Source: Blakeslea trispora | Taxonomy: Eukaryota; Mucoromycota; Mucoromycetes; Mucorales; Choanephoraceae | Assembly: GCA_025331445.1 (NCBI GenBank) | Contig: JAIWNE010000057.1 | Span: 124,001-188,000 of the forward strand | Reading direction: 5' to 3' | DNA: 64,000 bases | Shown here: piece after piece, positions 1 through 10,660 of the stretch | Layout of the letters: each line of letters begins with the position of its first letter | Position numbering within the stretch: the first letter of the stretch is position 1 | Position numbers and translations under genes: made by a program | Notes under the pieces: generated by a model | Databases searched by the model: none | What the model was told of the DNA's origin: nothing | Seen by the model: the letters and a program-made list of their open reading frames with translations, nothing else

Positions 1-151
1 TCACAGAGAGCTTCCCTTTGACTTCCTTTTCGCCGTCCATGGCAACCAATGTGATCTTCCAGTTTCTCCAAGGATGGCCTTCATTCGATTTAGCACCCGA
101 TCCTTTTATAACACTATTTTGACATGATATTCTAATATCTTGAGTTATCAT
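1..151 (-). CDS. YEATS-domain protein, 5' end only (Taf14-like)
   Basis: This is the first exon of a gene that runs off the left edge. The reading frame from the ATG at 149-151 is open for about 50 codons to base 1, and the codon upstream in the same frame region is a stop, which supports this start. The segment contains HPWRNWKITLVAMDGEKEVKG at about residues 27-47. This resembles the first strands of YEATS domains (basic residue, Trp, Ile/Val, hydrophobic, then a turn). YEATS proteins such as Taf14 read acylated lysines on histones and sit in TFIID, SWI/SNF and INO80 complexes. The domain core, including the acyl-lysine pocket aromatics, lies outside the window, so the family call rests on a short segment. 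A CT-dinucleotide tract at 174-189 lies just upstream. Confidence 0.5.
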   Translation of the reverse strand, partial: MITQDIRISCQNSVIKGSGAKSNEGHPWRNWKITLVAMDGEKEVKGKLSV

Positions 152-860
152 CGTCTTCAAGCAACATTAGTTTCTCTCTCTCTCTCTCCAGTTAAAAGAA
201 GATGAAATATCTACCATGAATAAAGAAAGAAGAAAGATGGCTCTCAAAAGAAACTCCAACAAAATATATTTAGATTTTAGTTAAACAGAAAAAAAAAGGG
301 CATTTTTTAAGTCAAGTTTACTCTAATTCTATTGGCTGACTAGAGATTCTTTACTTTATGTATTCACATTAACATGAAGAAAAAGGGGTAGATTATAGTG
401 TTACATCGCAACCAACGACATTGTTATGTTTGTCAGAAACAAATGAGTCTATGAATTGTGCCAAACCTCTTTGATTAGTACTAAGAGACTAGTTGGGCAT
501 ACTTGAAGAAGGGGGGGGTTTGTCTCTCATTGACAGATAGCCATAGTTCATTGTACAGATAGGTGGTGTTTTTTATCACTATATCGATTCATCATCATAA
601 GCTTACTTTCCCTTTGTCTGATTTAACGATAGTTTGTCTTTCCATCACTATCTGTATGTATTTAGAGAAAGATTCATCTGCTTGATGGATTCGACGTATG
701 AAAGCAATCCATTGTAGGTCTCAAAATGGATACCTTCTTCACAATTAATAATAACAAAAAATAGATCCCATCTCGAGTCCTGTTTCCTTATATCTTTTGG
801 GATAAACCCACTCAAGACTCAATCAACATATATATAAATATCTGTATATCATGTATTTCT
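152..860. other. Intergenic, promoter side of the YEATS gene and 3' side of RTF1
   Basis: No ORF with family features is visible on either strand. It contains a (CT)n tract at 174-189 next to the YEATS start, a short G run near 509-517 and otherwise AT-rich sequence. Both flanking genes read leftward, so this is one promoter plus one 3' flank. Confidence 0.6.
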
Positions 861-2677
861 TTAATCTTCAGCTAATAGCTCAATGCGTATTTCTGCTGCA
901 ACACGGCTGACCAGTCTTTCATAATCTGTTTGATGAGAAGTAGCAGCACCGACATGTAAAGCTGATTTACTCAGAGTGGCTATTTGTTCAAGCTCTTTGT
1001 TGTCCTTTACCTCTTGAGCCATCAATGAAGAATCAAAAGCACTAGGTCCAAAAAAGAAAAGAATAAATAAACAGCCATCATGTTATAACCTTGTACTTAC
1101 GTTGTATTTTCATTTTTGCTAGCTGCTTCTTTAGCTGCTTTAGCTGCTGCTCTTGAGCTTTCTAAAAGAGCTTTTCTCCTTGCCTCTGTCATACGACGTT
1201 CTGCTTCATGAATCTCTATTCGGTCTCTTTCTCTGTTTCTACTGTTGATATCTGTCCAGACATTCTGCTGGCTCGTATCATGATTGGCTGCAATCTCTTC
1301 AAGTTCCTTCAATTCTTTGCTCAACTTGATTACTTTGTCTACTTCATTATGTGCCTTGGCATGTTCAAGACGAGCCTGTAGCTGTGCTTTCTCCATGGTG
1401 ACATTCACAGAAGAACCCTTGACAGCCTTCTTCTTTTCAATCATTTCATCTACTTCCTTATCATTTAACACATATTCTTTCGCCTGTTTGATATCAATGG
1501 CCTTTTGTTCAATCTGATCAATGGTGGGTGCACGGACTCGATCGCTTTCAAGTGTTGTTAAGAAGCGTGTGTATTCTTGCTGAGTGATAGGTTGGTTGGA
1601 TACAATGTCCATAGGAAAATCTTTTTCTGCCTTTCCGTGCTTCACCTTGAGTGCCTTATTGCTCCATGTGTTCTCAGTGACCTTATAGGTTTTGTGCCAA
1701 GGAACGACATCGATAATTTGACAGAGTCGATAGACAGGCGTCTTCTTTTGAGGATCAGGCCCGATGTAGAGACGAACATAACATCCGATTACTGTGTTCT
1801 CAAAGAATGGAGCAAATATCCACTTTTCAATCATATTTCTCGATATCATCACTCCTTGCATTTCCTCCAAATTGGGTGTTCTCTTTTTAGCCTACAAGTA
1901 CTTTTTTTTTAGCGAATAAGAAAAAGGGGCAAATTGCTCAATGTACCTTTTTTTCAGCTTCTTCCTCCTCCTCTTCCGATTCGCCATAATCTTCGCCACT
2001 GTATTCATAGTCACTTTGATCGTATCGTCTACGTCTCTTTCTTTCGGGGCTAGGTGATTCTCGACGATGACGCTTACTTCTCGACTTGTTCTTTTCTTCT
2101 CGACGACGTGTTAGCTCAGACAATGCATTGGCTGTGCCACTGCCTTTAGCACGAGTAGATCCTAACAGAGGAGTATAAGTACATGTGTTTGTGAACAAGT
2201 TATCCTTACTTCTTGTCGCGTCTTCTCTTCTGCCATCCTTCAAGAGCTTTCTAACTTCAAGTCGCTCCAGATTTCTCTGTCGTTCTTCAGAACGTTCAGC
2301 CAGAATACGTTCTCTTTCAACTTCGGGAAGAGCTTGAAGTCTAGAGAATAGAGTGTTAAGAAAGAAACTTGTTCTTTTTGTTTTTTTCTACCTTTTGCGA
2401 TCTTCTTCATCCTTGTACAGATCAGGGCCATATTCATCAATGTCTTCCATGTCTTCATCGTCGTCAATGCCAATGTCATCTTCGTCAGAATAACCGTCGC
2501 CATCGTCCTCAGAATCAGATAAGCTGTGATTTATCATAAGTCAACTACTAAGAGAAAAAATAAGGAATCTTACTATTTCTTCTTTTTAGACGAACTTCTT
2601 GAGGAATCCTGTCTTGCTTTTTCTTCCTCAGCTTGTTTATCAGTTAGTGAGAGAATAAAGTCATCAATGTTGTCCAT
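861..2677 (-). CDS. RTF1: RTF1, Paf1 complex Plus3-domain subunit
   Basis: Rtf1 belongs to the Paf1 complex, which travels with RNA polymerase II and promotes H2B ubiquitination. I read six exons: 2677-2574, 2523-2392, 2340-2210, 2161-1947, 1891-1101 and 1041-861, all with GT..AG introns of about 50-70 bases, giving about 517 residues. The start MDNIDDFIL is followed by a lysine/serine stretch, an acidic segment (about residues 36-75), an Arg-rich charged region, and then a Plus3 domain from about residue 208 beginning ISRNMIEKWIFAPFFE. Three conserved positive residues give that domain its name; it binds phosphorylated Spt5. The C-terminus is a long charged helix. Length is close to yeast Rtf1. 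An in-frame ORF extends upstream of the chosen ATG, but that extension looks noncoding and the family begins near MDNID. Confidence 0.9.
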
Positions 2678-3188
2678 CGTCAATAGTTTCCTTATAAAAA
2701 AGAAAAGAAAAAAGAAGAGCTTTAAGCAGAAATGAGAAAAATGAGGTAACACGACATCTCTTTCGGGCACATGAAAATGCTTTCTTGGTTGGTTTTGACA
2801 GCTTGTAATAGACCAAAACAAAGAGATGCATTCACACTCTAGAGTTGGATATGAGAACATTAGAACTTATTTTGACTATCTTTGCAGTGATAAAAAGAAG
2901 AAGAAGAAGAAGAAAAGACGGATACCATTGTCAGAATGTATATGTGTTCTTTAAACTGATATATCCATTCGCTTTAGTGCAGAAGTAACGTTATTTTAGA
3001 TTCACCCCCCAATAAATTCAACCTTTAAATGGGGGGAGACTGTATGTGGACAAGATTTCAATAATCATAACCGTAAGATTAAAAAAGAGAGAGTCTATCA
3101 TAACATACTTGAGACTTTTTCTTGTCAATATTCTTTTTCTTTTTTTTTTTTCTCTCTCTTTTATAAGAATCATTACAACCAGAACCAA
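2678..3188. promoter_or_regulatory. Divergent promoter region between RTF1 and the secreted-protein gene
   Basis: These 511 bases separate two genes read in opposite directions, so both promoters must lie here. A pyrimidine-rich tract at about 3117-3165 (T runs and CTCTCTCT) directly precedes the rightward gene. No clear TATA box was assigned. Confidence 0.5.
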
Positions 3189-4152
3189 ATGTTACCAGCT
3201 ATTTTAGGCTATGTGATATGTCTTCAGCTATCTGTCATGTGTCTGGCTCAGAATATAGATAAAGGTAGAGTTGTTACTCAGGTCAGCCAACATTTTGTTA
3301 TTATTTGTTATATAAATATTTATGTATATAACCTATCAACTCACTGTTTGATATAAAGCCACACCGCCTGCAGAGGTGAAGCCTGAACCACCAGCCAATA
3401 TAGCTAATCCTGTAGCCATCGGTCGTAGACCAGGCTTCCGACCTTTTAATAAGAAAGTAGAGGTAGATCCATCTGTCAGCCTGATGATGTTACCTACCAA
3501 TGCTACGTATGACCATACACATAGACCAGGTATGTTACTCTGGAAGACACCGAAGCTTGTATGGCAAGATCCCAATCGAGGTGAAAAGGATCCTGTTATC
3601 TTAGGCCCTGTGTTTCGACTGCCTGTCGATTCGGATGATTCAGGAGCACAGGTTCAGATGGAATGGTTTTATACACAACTCCAGGTCAGACCTCAGAATG
3701 TCACTATTGAGGCAGTAGGTCCCAACAAGTCAACGTGGACTATATCGATCATTGATGGATTACTGACAACGGCCACATGGGATTTGAGGTCAACGCCTAG
3801 TTACAGTCCACTGCTAGAAGGATTTTATACCCTGAACGTGCATGATCAACGCGGCCCCATCAGTCCTCCAAAACCTGGCTGGCTGATTCCAAATGATAAA
3901 ATGAAAATTGCGTTGTACAAGACTGAAGGGAATCATGTTGGTGAAAGATATTCACGTAAGTCTGTTTTATAGGTTTATTTTTTGTATTATCATTGTTCTT
4001 TCTAATTTCTTTTCTGTTTAAAAGCTTCTGAATGTGCTACCTGCTTTGAGTTTGTCATGCAAGGTTTTGAAAAGATGAAAGGATCCTCTACAAAGAAATA
4101 TGCCAATTTTATTGCTGTGTTGATAATCTGGTTATTTTGGACACTTTTATAA
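3189..4152 (+). CDS. Secreted, probably GPI-anchored protein (DUF7137-like)
   Basis: Three exons (3189-3264, 3359-3955, 4025-4152) join in frame. The product of about 266 residues starts with a signal peptide (MLPAILGYVICLQLSVMCLA) and ends with a hydrophobic tail (FIAVLIIWLFWTLL) preceded by small residues GSS, the layout of a GPI-anchor signal. Between them lies one domain with a WDLRS strand and GFYTLNVHDQRG followed by PGWLIP, then a C-x2-C pair (SECATCF). I associate this pattern with the fungal domain DUF7137, from memory and not by search. N-x-T/S sites suggest glycosylation. No enzyme motif is visible, so a cell-surface role is inferred only from the targeting signals. The first exon encodes almost exactly the signal peptide. 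Confidence 0.7.
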
Positions 4153-4676
4153 GATGGGTTTAATCATTGAGGTGGTACAATTATAAGCATGATGTGTGCT
4201 TGTAACAGAATTTTATTAAACTCGTTATAAACAAATGTATCATACAAAATTCTATTCCCACTTGCATGTCAAACAGAAAAATAAATAATGAGAGCAAAAA
4301 TAAGAAAAAGATGAAGAGTGGGGGGAGGAACACCGGCAAGAAACAGCTGCTGCTCACTATGGGTCATTTATCTTCCCACGCTGAAATATCAACAATCCGA
4401 TGATAGAGAATGATTCAGGTACTGATTGAGTTTATAGTTTCTCACATTGCATAATAGTAAAACTTATAAATCCACTTTTTTCTTTCTTTTTCTGTATCTT
4501 TAACTGTTCTTTATACTGATGGACCTGAATCTTTGCTTGTATTGCGAGAAGCGACTTGCAGACGATGTAATAAAAATGCATAGCCCATCATTTTCATGCG
4601 TCTTAACCTCATCATTTCTATTTAGAGCATAGCATTTTGTTCTTTACCGTGTCAAACAAAAGAAGCTGCAAAATCC
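4153..4676. other. Intergenic
   Basis: AT-rich 3' flank of the secreted-protein gene. It has AATAAA-like signals near 4282 and a short GC-richer patch near 4318-4380. No supported gene. Confidence 0.5.
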
Positions 4677-4967
4677 ATGTCTCTATCGTCAGTCCATTCA
4701 AACAATACAACGCAATATGATCCTTACCAAATTTCTTATCATCGAAGCCCTTCCTTAACTTATCCAATAAATGTTCGACACAAAGACATACCCGACCTTT
4801 CAATTGCCCGCCCATCACATCATTATCTAACACAATCTATGTCCACTTCTTCATCTTCGTTTTCATCTTCTCTATCCGACATGTCCACTTTTTCATACGA
4901 AGATAAAGTCGATAATCTATGCTCATCCTATCACATCACATGTACAACACACAATATCGCACCTTAA
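4677..4967 (+). CDS. Uncertain small Ser-rich ORF
   Basis: An uninterrupted 96-codon frame begins at ATG 4677 and ends before an A-rich stretch. The product is rich in serine, threonine and histidine, with a run of serines (STSSSSFSSSLSDMSTFSY) and no membrane segment or recognised domain. Codon use looks like coding DNA, and an A-rich 3' end follows immediately. There are no introns and no homologue I recognise. It could be a genuine low-complexity protein or a chance ORF. Confidence 0.35.
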   Translation: MSLSSVHSNNTTQYDPYQISYHRSPSLTYPINVRHKDIPDLSIARPSHHYLTQSMSTSSSSFSSSLSDMSTFSYEDKVDNLCSSYHITCTTHNIAP

Positions 4968-6190
4968 AAAAAAAGAATTCAAACCAAAAGAGTTCTTACA
5001 CTTTATTCGGAAATTATTGAAACAAATTTTAAAAAAAAAGTCAATCAAAAAAATAAACATTAAATGATACAAAAATCAAATATCAAATGGTTCATAAATC
5101 GAAAAATCAATCAGTCAGACTAATAGAAAAAAATGGTTCAAGAATAAGAGTAAACCAAGTATTAAATAGAGTTAATTACATTAAACAACAGAGTAGAGAA
5201 TTAGTAACGAACACTGGATGTTGTATGTGAATAAAACTTATAGAACAGTGAGATGTCGTTTAGGTCTCTCACCATCCAAGCATCTAATGCCGCAGTGGTA
5301 ACCATGGAGGAGATTTGATACAGAAAAAAAGAAACCCCCAAAGATACTTGCTGTTATTGGTTGCTCCCAAAGAGACAAGATAGACAGGCAAGAAGCAGAC
5401 AAGCAAAGAACATGCAGACAGGAGCAAGGACGGCAAGCAACAAGAAGACCTGTTTTTAAATAGTGATAGGTACTTCTCTATAGGTGAACGATGGCTTATC
5501 GACATTAGACTTTTGAAACTATTATCGACCACTGAACAGGGCTACAAAAGGCCATGTTACCAGCTGAATGAACATAGTCTTCAAGGATAGGAAGGGACCA
5601 CTGCCAGGCTATTATAATAAGAGGAGCAACCTTTGCTTGCCATCAGAATCAACACTCGAAATAATTTCTTCTTTTATAGTTTTGAATTTCTTTGTTTGAT
5701 ATGTTGGGTAACTCTACTGTGTTTTATCTGTGAGACATTGATTGGGAAGGATTTCTCCAAAGAATAATGCTGGATTTTATACAAGATAAAGCATATTAAG
5801 TGTCAAGACTTTGAGCTATCGAATCCTTGTTGTCTTCCGTTAAGCTTCCAATAGCTCAGATAACAGCAAATAGGTTGAACGAAATCAGTATCTTCTAATG
5901 AAACGCATTCACTAAAATGCATCAAGAAAGCCAAGTTGGTCAACTTTATGCAAGCTTTCTATCATACATGCATTGATGTTGGCTTGATTGCTCTCTTTGA
6001 CCCAAGATGCTTTTGCGTGCTATCTGTACATTTGATGCAGACAGATAAAGGTTACTTGCGACTCGAGTTATGTTATAAAAGTAACATCTGATCTGCCGTC
6101 ATTATACTCGAAAATGTAAGAGTAAAGATGAACAACAATAGATAGCGCATGAATTAGGTAATGCTGTGATGAAAATTTGCTTGTCAAATA
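4968..6190. other. Intergenic, 1.2 kb without a supported gene
   Basis: Very AT-rich at 4970-5200, then mixed composition. ORFs here are short and have no family features. The right end (…TCAAA then TA) is the left target site of the transposon that starts at 6191. Confidence 0.5.
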
Positions 6191-6373
6191 CTGGTTTTTC
6201 CGCTAAATATCGGACACTGGAGCAAAAATTCTGAACGTTTTACCAAAAATAAAAGTACGCTGGAGCAAAAAATAGTGAACGAGGGAGCAAAAATTATCGA
6301 ACAAATACTCAGAAATTTTCGCACATTGTAGCAAAAAGATCGAACCGCCAAAATAGGATTTCATAATTAGTTT
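6191..6373. repeat. Left terminal inverted repeat, 183 bp
   Basis: Begins CTGGTTTTTCCGC and matches 8135-8317 in reverse complement without a mismatch. It contains four direct copies of a motif AGCAAAAA followed 2-6 bases later by GAAC, starting at 6221, 6264, 6286 and 6330. The spacing is 43, 22 and 44 bases, close to multiples of two helical turns. These are candidate transposase-binding sites, as in IR/DR-type Tc1 elements. Confidence 0.95.
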
Positions 6374-6858
6374 GCTTGCTTTTATAGAATTCAACAAGTT
6401 GATGACTCCAAGATAACTTAATTGGAGGTTTTTGTTTGAAAGACTACTAAATAATACTAAAAGCTTTTAGCAAAAAGTAAAGACAAAACGTTGGTTATAA
6501 AAAATCTAGCATGAATTTCTTTAAAACTTTATTTTTGTTTGGTACAACATGGTATGACATGTAGCTGAAGTGTCTAAGTATAATTGATCCATTTTCATAA
6601 ACGTTCATGAATACCTTTCCATTCTAAGCTTATAGAGATTAGTAATTTCATTTGTTAATCATGTATCATCTTTGGATGGCCGCCTGCATACCAATGGATG
6701 TGAAAGATTTAAATAAGTCTAATCTGATGTTATAGAGCGAATAATAGAGAAAATTGGAATGATAGTTATTACTCTAATTACTATAAACAATTTAAGGTTA
6801 TGCTCAGGGACTATCGGAAATAATATGATCACTCAACTTCAGGAACGTAATAAAATCA

Positions 6859-6865
6859 TATAAAT
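6859..6865 (+). promoter_or_regulatory. TATA-like box of the transposase gene
   Basis: TATAAAT lies 68-74 bases upstream of the transposase ATG (6933), inside the transposon and outside the inverted repeat, followed by an A-rich leader. Confidence 0.4.
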
Positions 6866-6932
6866 AGTAAAGAAAGGCAGATCTTTACATTATTTCAACA
6901 TCTACTACAAAGAACTTCAAACTAATTCAATC

Positions 6933-8122
6933 ATGAGCCAAGAATCCTACGCAACAGCCATTACTAATGAAGAGCCTGAGCTTTCAGTTAGCAACGGTAA
7001 GTGTTCAGCAGTTATTATTTTTACATGTAATAACAGTTTCTTCTGTACTTTGTAGAAATCCAAACAGACAGATCGGTTACTCGTCAACGAAACAGAAACA
7101 AGCAGCTTACTCCTGAAATATGGAATGTATTCTTGAACCTTTACGTTGGTGCCGGACGTAGCTTGAGTCAAACTGCCAAAGCGATTGGCTTCTCAAAATC
7201 CACTGTATCCGGTTGGATCAAAAAAGCAAGCAGCAATGATTGGAGAATGCCTGTTCCTGAGATACGTGGTAGACCTCGAAGTGGCTTCATCCTTGACAGA
7301 CATCAGCAGTTTTTGGAGACACTTTTGGAGACAAGATCTGAGATTACTCTCAAAGAGATTGGCCGCTTGCTTCGCGAATCGTTTCCAGAACAATTTCCAA
7401 GTGCCCCTGGTACAACCACCATCCACAATTATGTGCGATCAAAACTGCAATTCACTCTGAAAAAAGCAGAAATTTATCCAAGAAGAAGAAACAACGAGGA
7501 GATCAGACGAAAGCGAAGAGAATTCTGCTCCAAAATCTTGATGGAGCAGGAGATTAAATACAATGAAAATTGTATCTTTGTAGATGAAACAGGCTTCAAC
7601 TTGCACATCAATCGTACACAAGCAAGAGCCAAAAGAGGTCAGCCTGCTCGGATCATGGTCGCCCCATCATCAAGAGGAAGAAACGTCACCATTTTTGCGG
7701 CAATGAGCCATCGTGGTCTGTAACTTGCCGCCAATCACTACAGAATGGGGAATACTGGGGTAGCCCAATTTGAAGACTTCGTGGATCTCCTGATAAGACA
7801 TATGAATACCCGAGGTCTTCAAGGGTACTATGTCATCTTTGACAATGCCCCAATCCATGGATCAGCGGCCATGAGGAAGTTGGAGGAAGCAGGCTACCAT
7901 CCAATGAAGCTTCCTCCTTGGTCGCCCTTCCTCAACCCCATCGAAGAGCTCTTCTCCAAGTTGAAGAATGGAGTCAAGAAACATGAGCTCCAAAACTACG
8001 GTGAGTTGCTCCAACGAGTGACTGAATCATCAAGCCTAATCACCGCAGATGATTGCCAAGGGTGGATTAGGCACTCAGTTAGTTTTTTTGAGGCCTGTCT
8101 TCGTGAAGAAGAAATGTTATAA
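6933..8122 (+). pseudogene. Tc1/mariner-type DDE transposase with one internal stop
   Basis: Two exons (6933-6996 and 7056-8122) give a frame of 377 codons including the final stop. An N-terminal helix-turn-helix region (RSLSQTAKAIGFSKSTVSGW) is followed by an Arg-rich linker and a DDE catalytic domain. The acidic residues are D198 in FVDETGFN, D284 in VIFDNAP and E318 in LNPIEELFSKLK, with the usual PPWSPFLNP motif before the last. By my count 33 residues separate the second Asp from the Glu, one fewer than classical Tc1 (DD34E). A single TAA at 7721-7723 (codon 244) interrupts the otherwise open frame between the first and second catalytic residues, so the protein as written is inactive unless the stop is read through or is a sequencing error. 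Everything else, including the intron and 3' end, looks intact. Confidence 0.88.
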
Positions 8123-8134
8123 TAATAAACATAA

Positions 8135-8317
8135 AAACTAATTATGAAATCCTATTTTGGCGGTTCGATCTTTTTGCTACAATGTGCGAAAATTTCTGAG
8201 TATTTGTTCGATAATTTTTGCTCCCTCGTTCACTATTTTTTGCTCCAGCGTACTTTTATTTTTGGTAAAACGTTCAGAATTTTTGCTCCAGTGTCCGATA
8301 TTTAGCGGAAAAACCAG
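8135..8317. repeat. Right terminal inverted repeat, 183 bp
   Basis: Exact reverse complement of 6191-6373, ending ...GCGGAAAAACCAG and followed by TA. It carries the same four internal motif copies in mirrored order. Confidence 0.95.
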
Positions 8318-8319
8318 TA

Positions 8320-9151
8320 GAGAACTCAACTAGCCGCCCTACTCGCTACGCTCGTTTAACGGTCGTCGTCGCCTTCGGTTTGGATCCTGGTCCTCACTTT
8401 AATTACCCACACTCAAACTTGCATGATATTTTGATGATAAAGTATTGTTTAAAAAATAACGATATTTTTTTTTACAAAAAAGTGCAGGATAAAAGATTTT
8501 AAGTAGTTTTATTGAAGTAGAGCACCAATTTCTTGAACGTCAGCGCATTGAGAGAATATAATATATAACCGGCCATGTCTGAATAAAGAAAAACGAAAAT
8601 CAAATCTTTTTAATAGTCATGTTAAAGCTTAGCTTGATAGGAAATTGCTTTTTTGACAAAGTAAACGGATGATTACCTCCCAAAGTAGTAATGGTTATTT
8701 CATGAGTACTCTCGGTTTGCTTATAATCATTGCTCGGATCATTCATCATTGCAACTTCAAGGACTTACTGAACGAATGCTTTTTAAGATTAGCCTACAAC
8801 CATTGCATAGACCTCTTTGAGGACCAAAATTTTTAAGTAGCGTTGTAATACTCTCTACTTTTAAAGTTGACCTGGCAGGCAGAGAATTATCTGTGTTTGT
8901 TGTTTGTAGATATTCATTTGAAACTCTATAGACCTCAATGTTACTGATGTTTTCATCAAAATAATCAGCTTTATCAGAAGAGATTGAATTTACAGGCTAT
9001 CTTGTATAAGATCAAGCAATTTTTCGTTTATAAAGTCTACAATGACATTCCCAAATGTAAAACTTAAAAATACATACAAAAGGCTTCCATTGTCAAATAC
9101 TTGGATGAAATGATTTTTAAGATGGACCTTTGCAATGAATTGATTCAACCT
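8320..9151. other. Gene-poor sequence between the transposon and the GC-rich hairpin repeats
   Basis: Starts with a GC-rich patch (about 8327-8395) holding the self-complementary-like string CTCGCTACGCTCG and several CGTCG repeats, which looks like debris of another mobile element. The rest is AT-rich with only short ORFs of no recognised family. Confidence 0.4.
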
Positions 9152-9308
9152 TGCTTCGGGTGAGGGGGAGGGACAACCCTCCCCCTTGAACCCCCCTCCC
9201 AGCTGTCTAAAGCTCAATCCGCCGTTCCTGACTAATGCTGGCTTCGCTTGAGGGGGAGGGACGACCCTCCCCCTTGAACCCCCTCCCACGCTGGCTTAGG
9301 CTCGATCC
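9152..9308. repeat. Two tandem copies of a GC-rich hairpin unit of about 70 bp
   Basis: Units at about 9152-9220 and 9239-9308 share the order: CTTCG, TGAGGGGGAGGG, AC(A/G)A, CCCTCCCCCTTGA, ACCCCC(C)TCCCA, a GCT-containing tail and ATCC. Each unit can fold into an 11-bp G/C stem with a 4-base loop, and a second C-rich block offers an alternative partner for the G-rich strand. Composition is sharply unlike the AT-rich surroundings. It sits just beyond the 3' side of the Helitron-like remnant, which suggests mobile-element origin. Confidence 0.8.
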
Positions 9309-9351
9309 AAGTCGAGGAACTAAATTCTCATATCACGTGATCGGACAATAT

Positions 9352-10267
9352 TTAATTCGATTTTTCAGTATATATATGACCAGCAATTAATTGAAGCGTG
9401 CAATTGTCAGAGACACTAACTACATGCTGATTCGAATCAGCATTACTCAGAAGCTCATATGCAGACTTGTACATGGCAACATATGGGTTGCATTCATGAA
9501 TGACAGCCGTCAGTCTCTCTAAAATAGATTGACTGAGGTTGCTGTTCTGAAACTTTCTCAATTGTGCAGCAAATAAAGGGTCATAAATATACAGTTGCGC
9601 ATACTTTGAATCGCTGACTGATTCATTCACTAACGGACCCTGAACATGATATAGACCACCTTGAATCTGAAATGGCATGAAATAGGTTGAACCTCAAATT
9701 GTATCTTTAAGGTTCAATTGTTCACAACGAACCGAAGTAAATGCAAGAGCAGAGTTGTATTGTCGAACATTCTCGCGATACTCAGTTCCTTCAGCTCTGG
9801 TGTCTGTTAAGAGATGCTGTAAATACTCAGGCGGTCTCTTAATAAACTCAAGTTGGACCCTTCCATCTCTACAGCATGAAGTCCAAAACTCTTCGCCTTT
9901 CTTGCACTCAGAGGGCAACTCGGCTAACCAATGCTTGGCTTTGCAGTGACGGCAAATTCTATCCATCCTTCCTAACTCCAATGGCTTCATGCGATGAAGT
10001 TGAGAAGTGTAAGCTGCTGGTAATTGCTTCTTACGTCCTCTTCTTCGAGAGTCATCGGCTTCGTTTTCTGATCTAATAGTGTCTCTGATGGCTCTTATTG
10101 AATTCCAATTACGTTCCTAAATATTGATCAGGCAATTTAGTCAACATGACGTTGAATGTACGTATATTATCTAAACTTACTCTGCATTCATCACACGTCT
10201 TGTATTTGGAATTTGAAAATGTCTTTTGTTGACCACACCTAGAGCAAAATCGAACTTCAGCAGGCAT
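9352..10267 (-). pseudogene. Helitron Rep/helicase remnant (N-terminal region only)
   Basis: Two exons (10267-10181 and 10116-9352) read as one frame broken by a single TGA at 9694-9696. The order matches the start of fungal Helitron proteins: a Cys-rich N-terminal motif (FCSRCGQQ...KTCDECR), a second zinc-finger-like motif (ICRHCKAKHW), the conserved segment VRQYNSALAFTSV, then GGLYHVQGPL, YAQLYIYDP and NPYVAMYKSA of the Helitron-like N domain. The frame then ends at 9352, before the HUH replication-initiator core and long before the Pif1-type helicase, so more than three quarters of a Helitron protein is missing. It is a relic with two lesions, the internal stop and the truncation. Codon use and intron style match host genes. 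Confidence 0.85.
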
Positions 10268-10660
10268 ACCAATGATCTAAATTTGCAAACTCAAAAATTT
10301 GTCTAATAACGAAGTATAAAAAAAAAAGCAAAAAGAAGGATAGTTAAGCGAGGATGGCCATTTATTTCTTTTCCATGAGTTTCCACAATTATTGCTTATT
10401 CTAAAAGGCGAGGGTCACGTGACTGCAACTAATTTTTCTCAAATTTCAGTAATATATGTTTTGATTTACGATTAAGTGTATGTGTGTAGATATACCTCTA
10501 TCTTTCTCAAAAATCAAAGCAAAAGGTGATTTTTTCATTGTAATTGTTGACAAAAGTGATTTATAGAAGTGTGTCATTATACAAAGACATACGCCTTCTT
10601 ATAAACGAATAACATTCTTGTTTTTTCATGGATTTACACAGTTTTGGGTAGGGTTCGGAG

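Larger units (their letters stand above)
6191..8317 (+). mobile_element. Tc1/mariner (IS630) superfamily DNA transposon with long identical inverted repeats
   Basis: A 2,127-bp element is bounded by 183-bp terminal inverted repeats and flanked by TA on both sides (6189-6190 and 8318-8319), the target duplication expected of Tc1/mariner elements. I compared the arms base by base and they are identical, which suggests a fairly recent insertion or ongoing homogenisation. Inside are about 560 bases of noncoding left region, a TATA-like box at 6859-6865, and one two-exon transposase gene (6933-8122) carrying a premature stop. The right arm begins only 12 bases after the transposase stop codon. Confidence 0.93.

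Noticed and set aside
1577..1912. 111-codon plus-strand ORF over RTF1
   Set aside because: Antisense of the Plus3-domain exon.
5284..5532. 82-codon minus-strand ORF with hydrophobic centre
   Set aside because: No signal or domain, no conservation cue and no promoter context.
6203..6397. Minus-strand 64-codon ORF in the transposon's left arm
   Set aside because: Lies almost wholly in the inverted repeat; the motif repeats explain its Phe/Leu composition.
8327..8395. GC-rich patch considered as a tRNA gene because of GGTTTGGATCC
   Set aside because: Box B-like only; no box A and no stem pairing.
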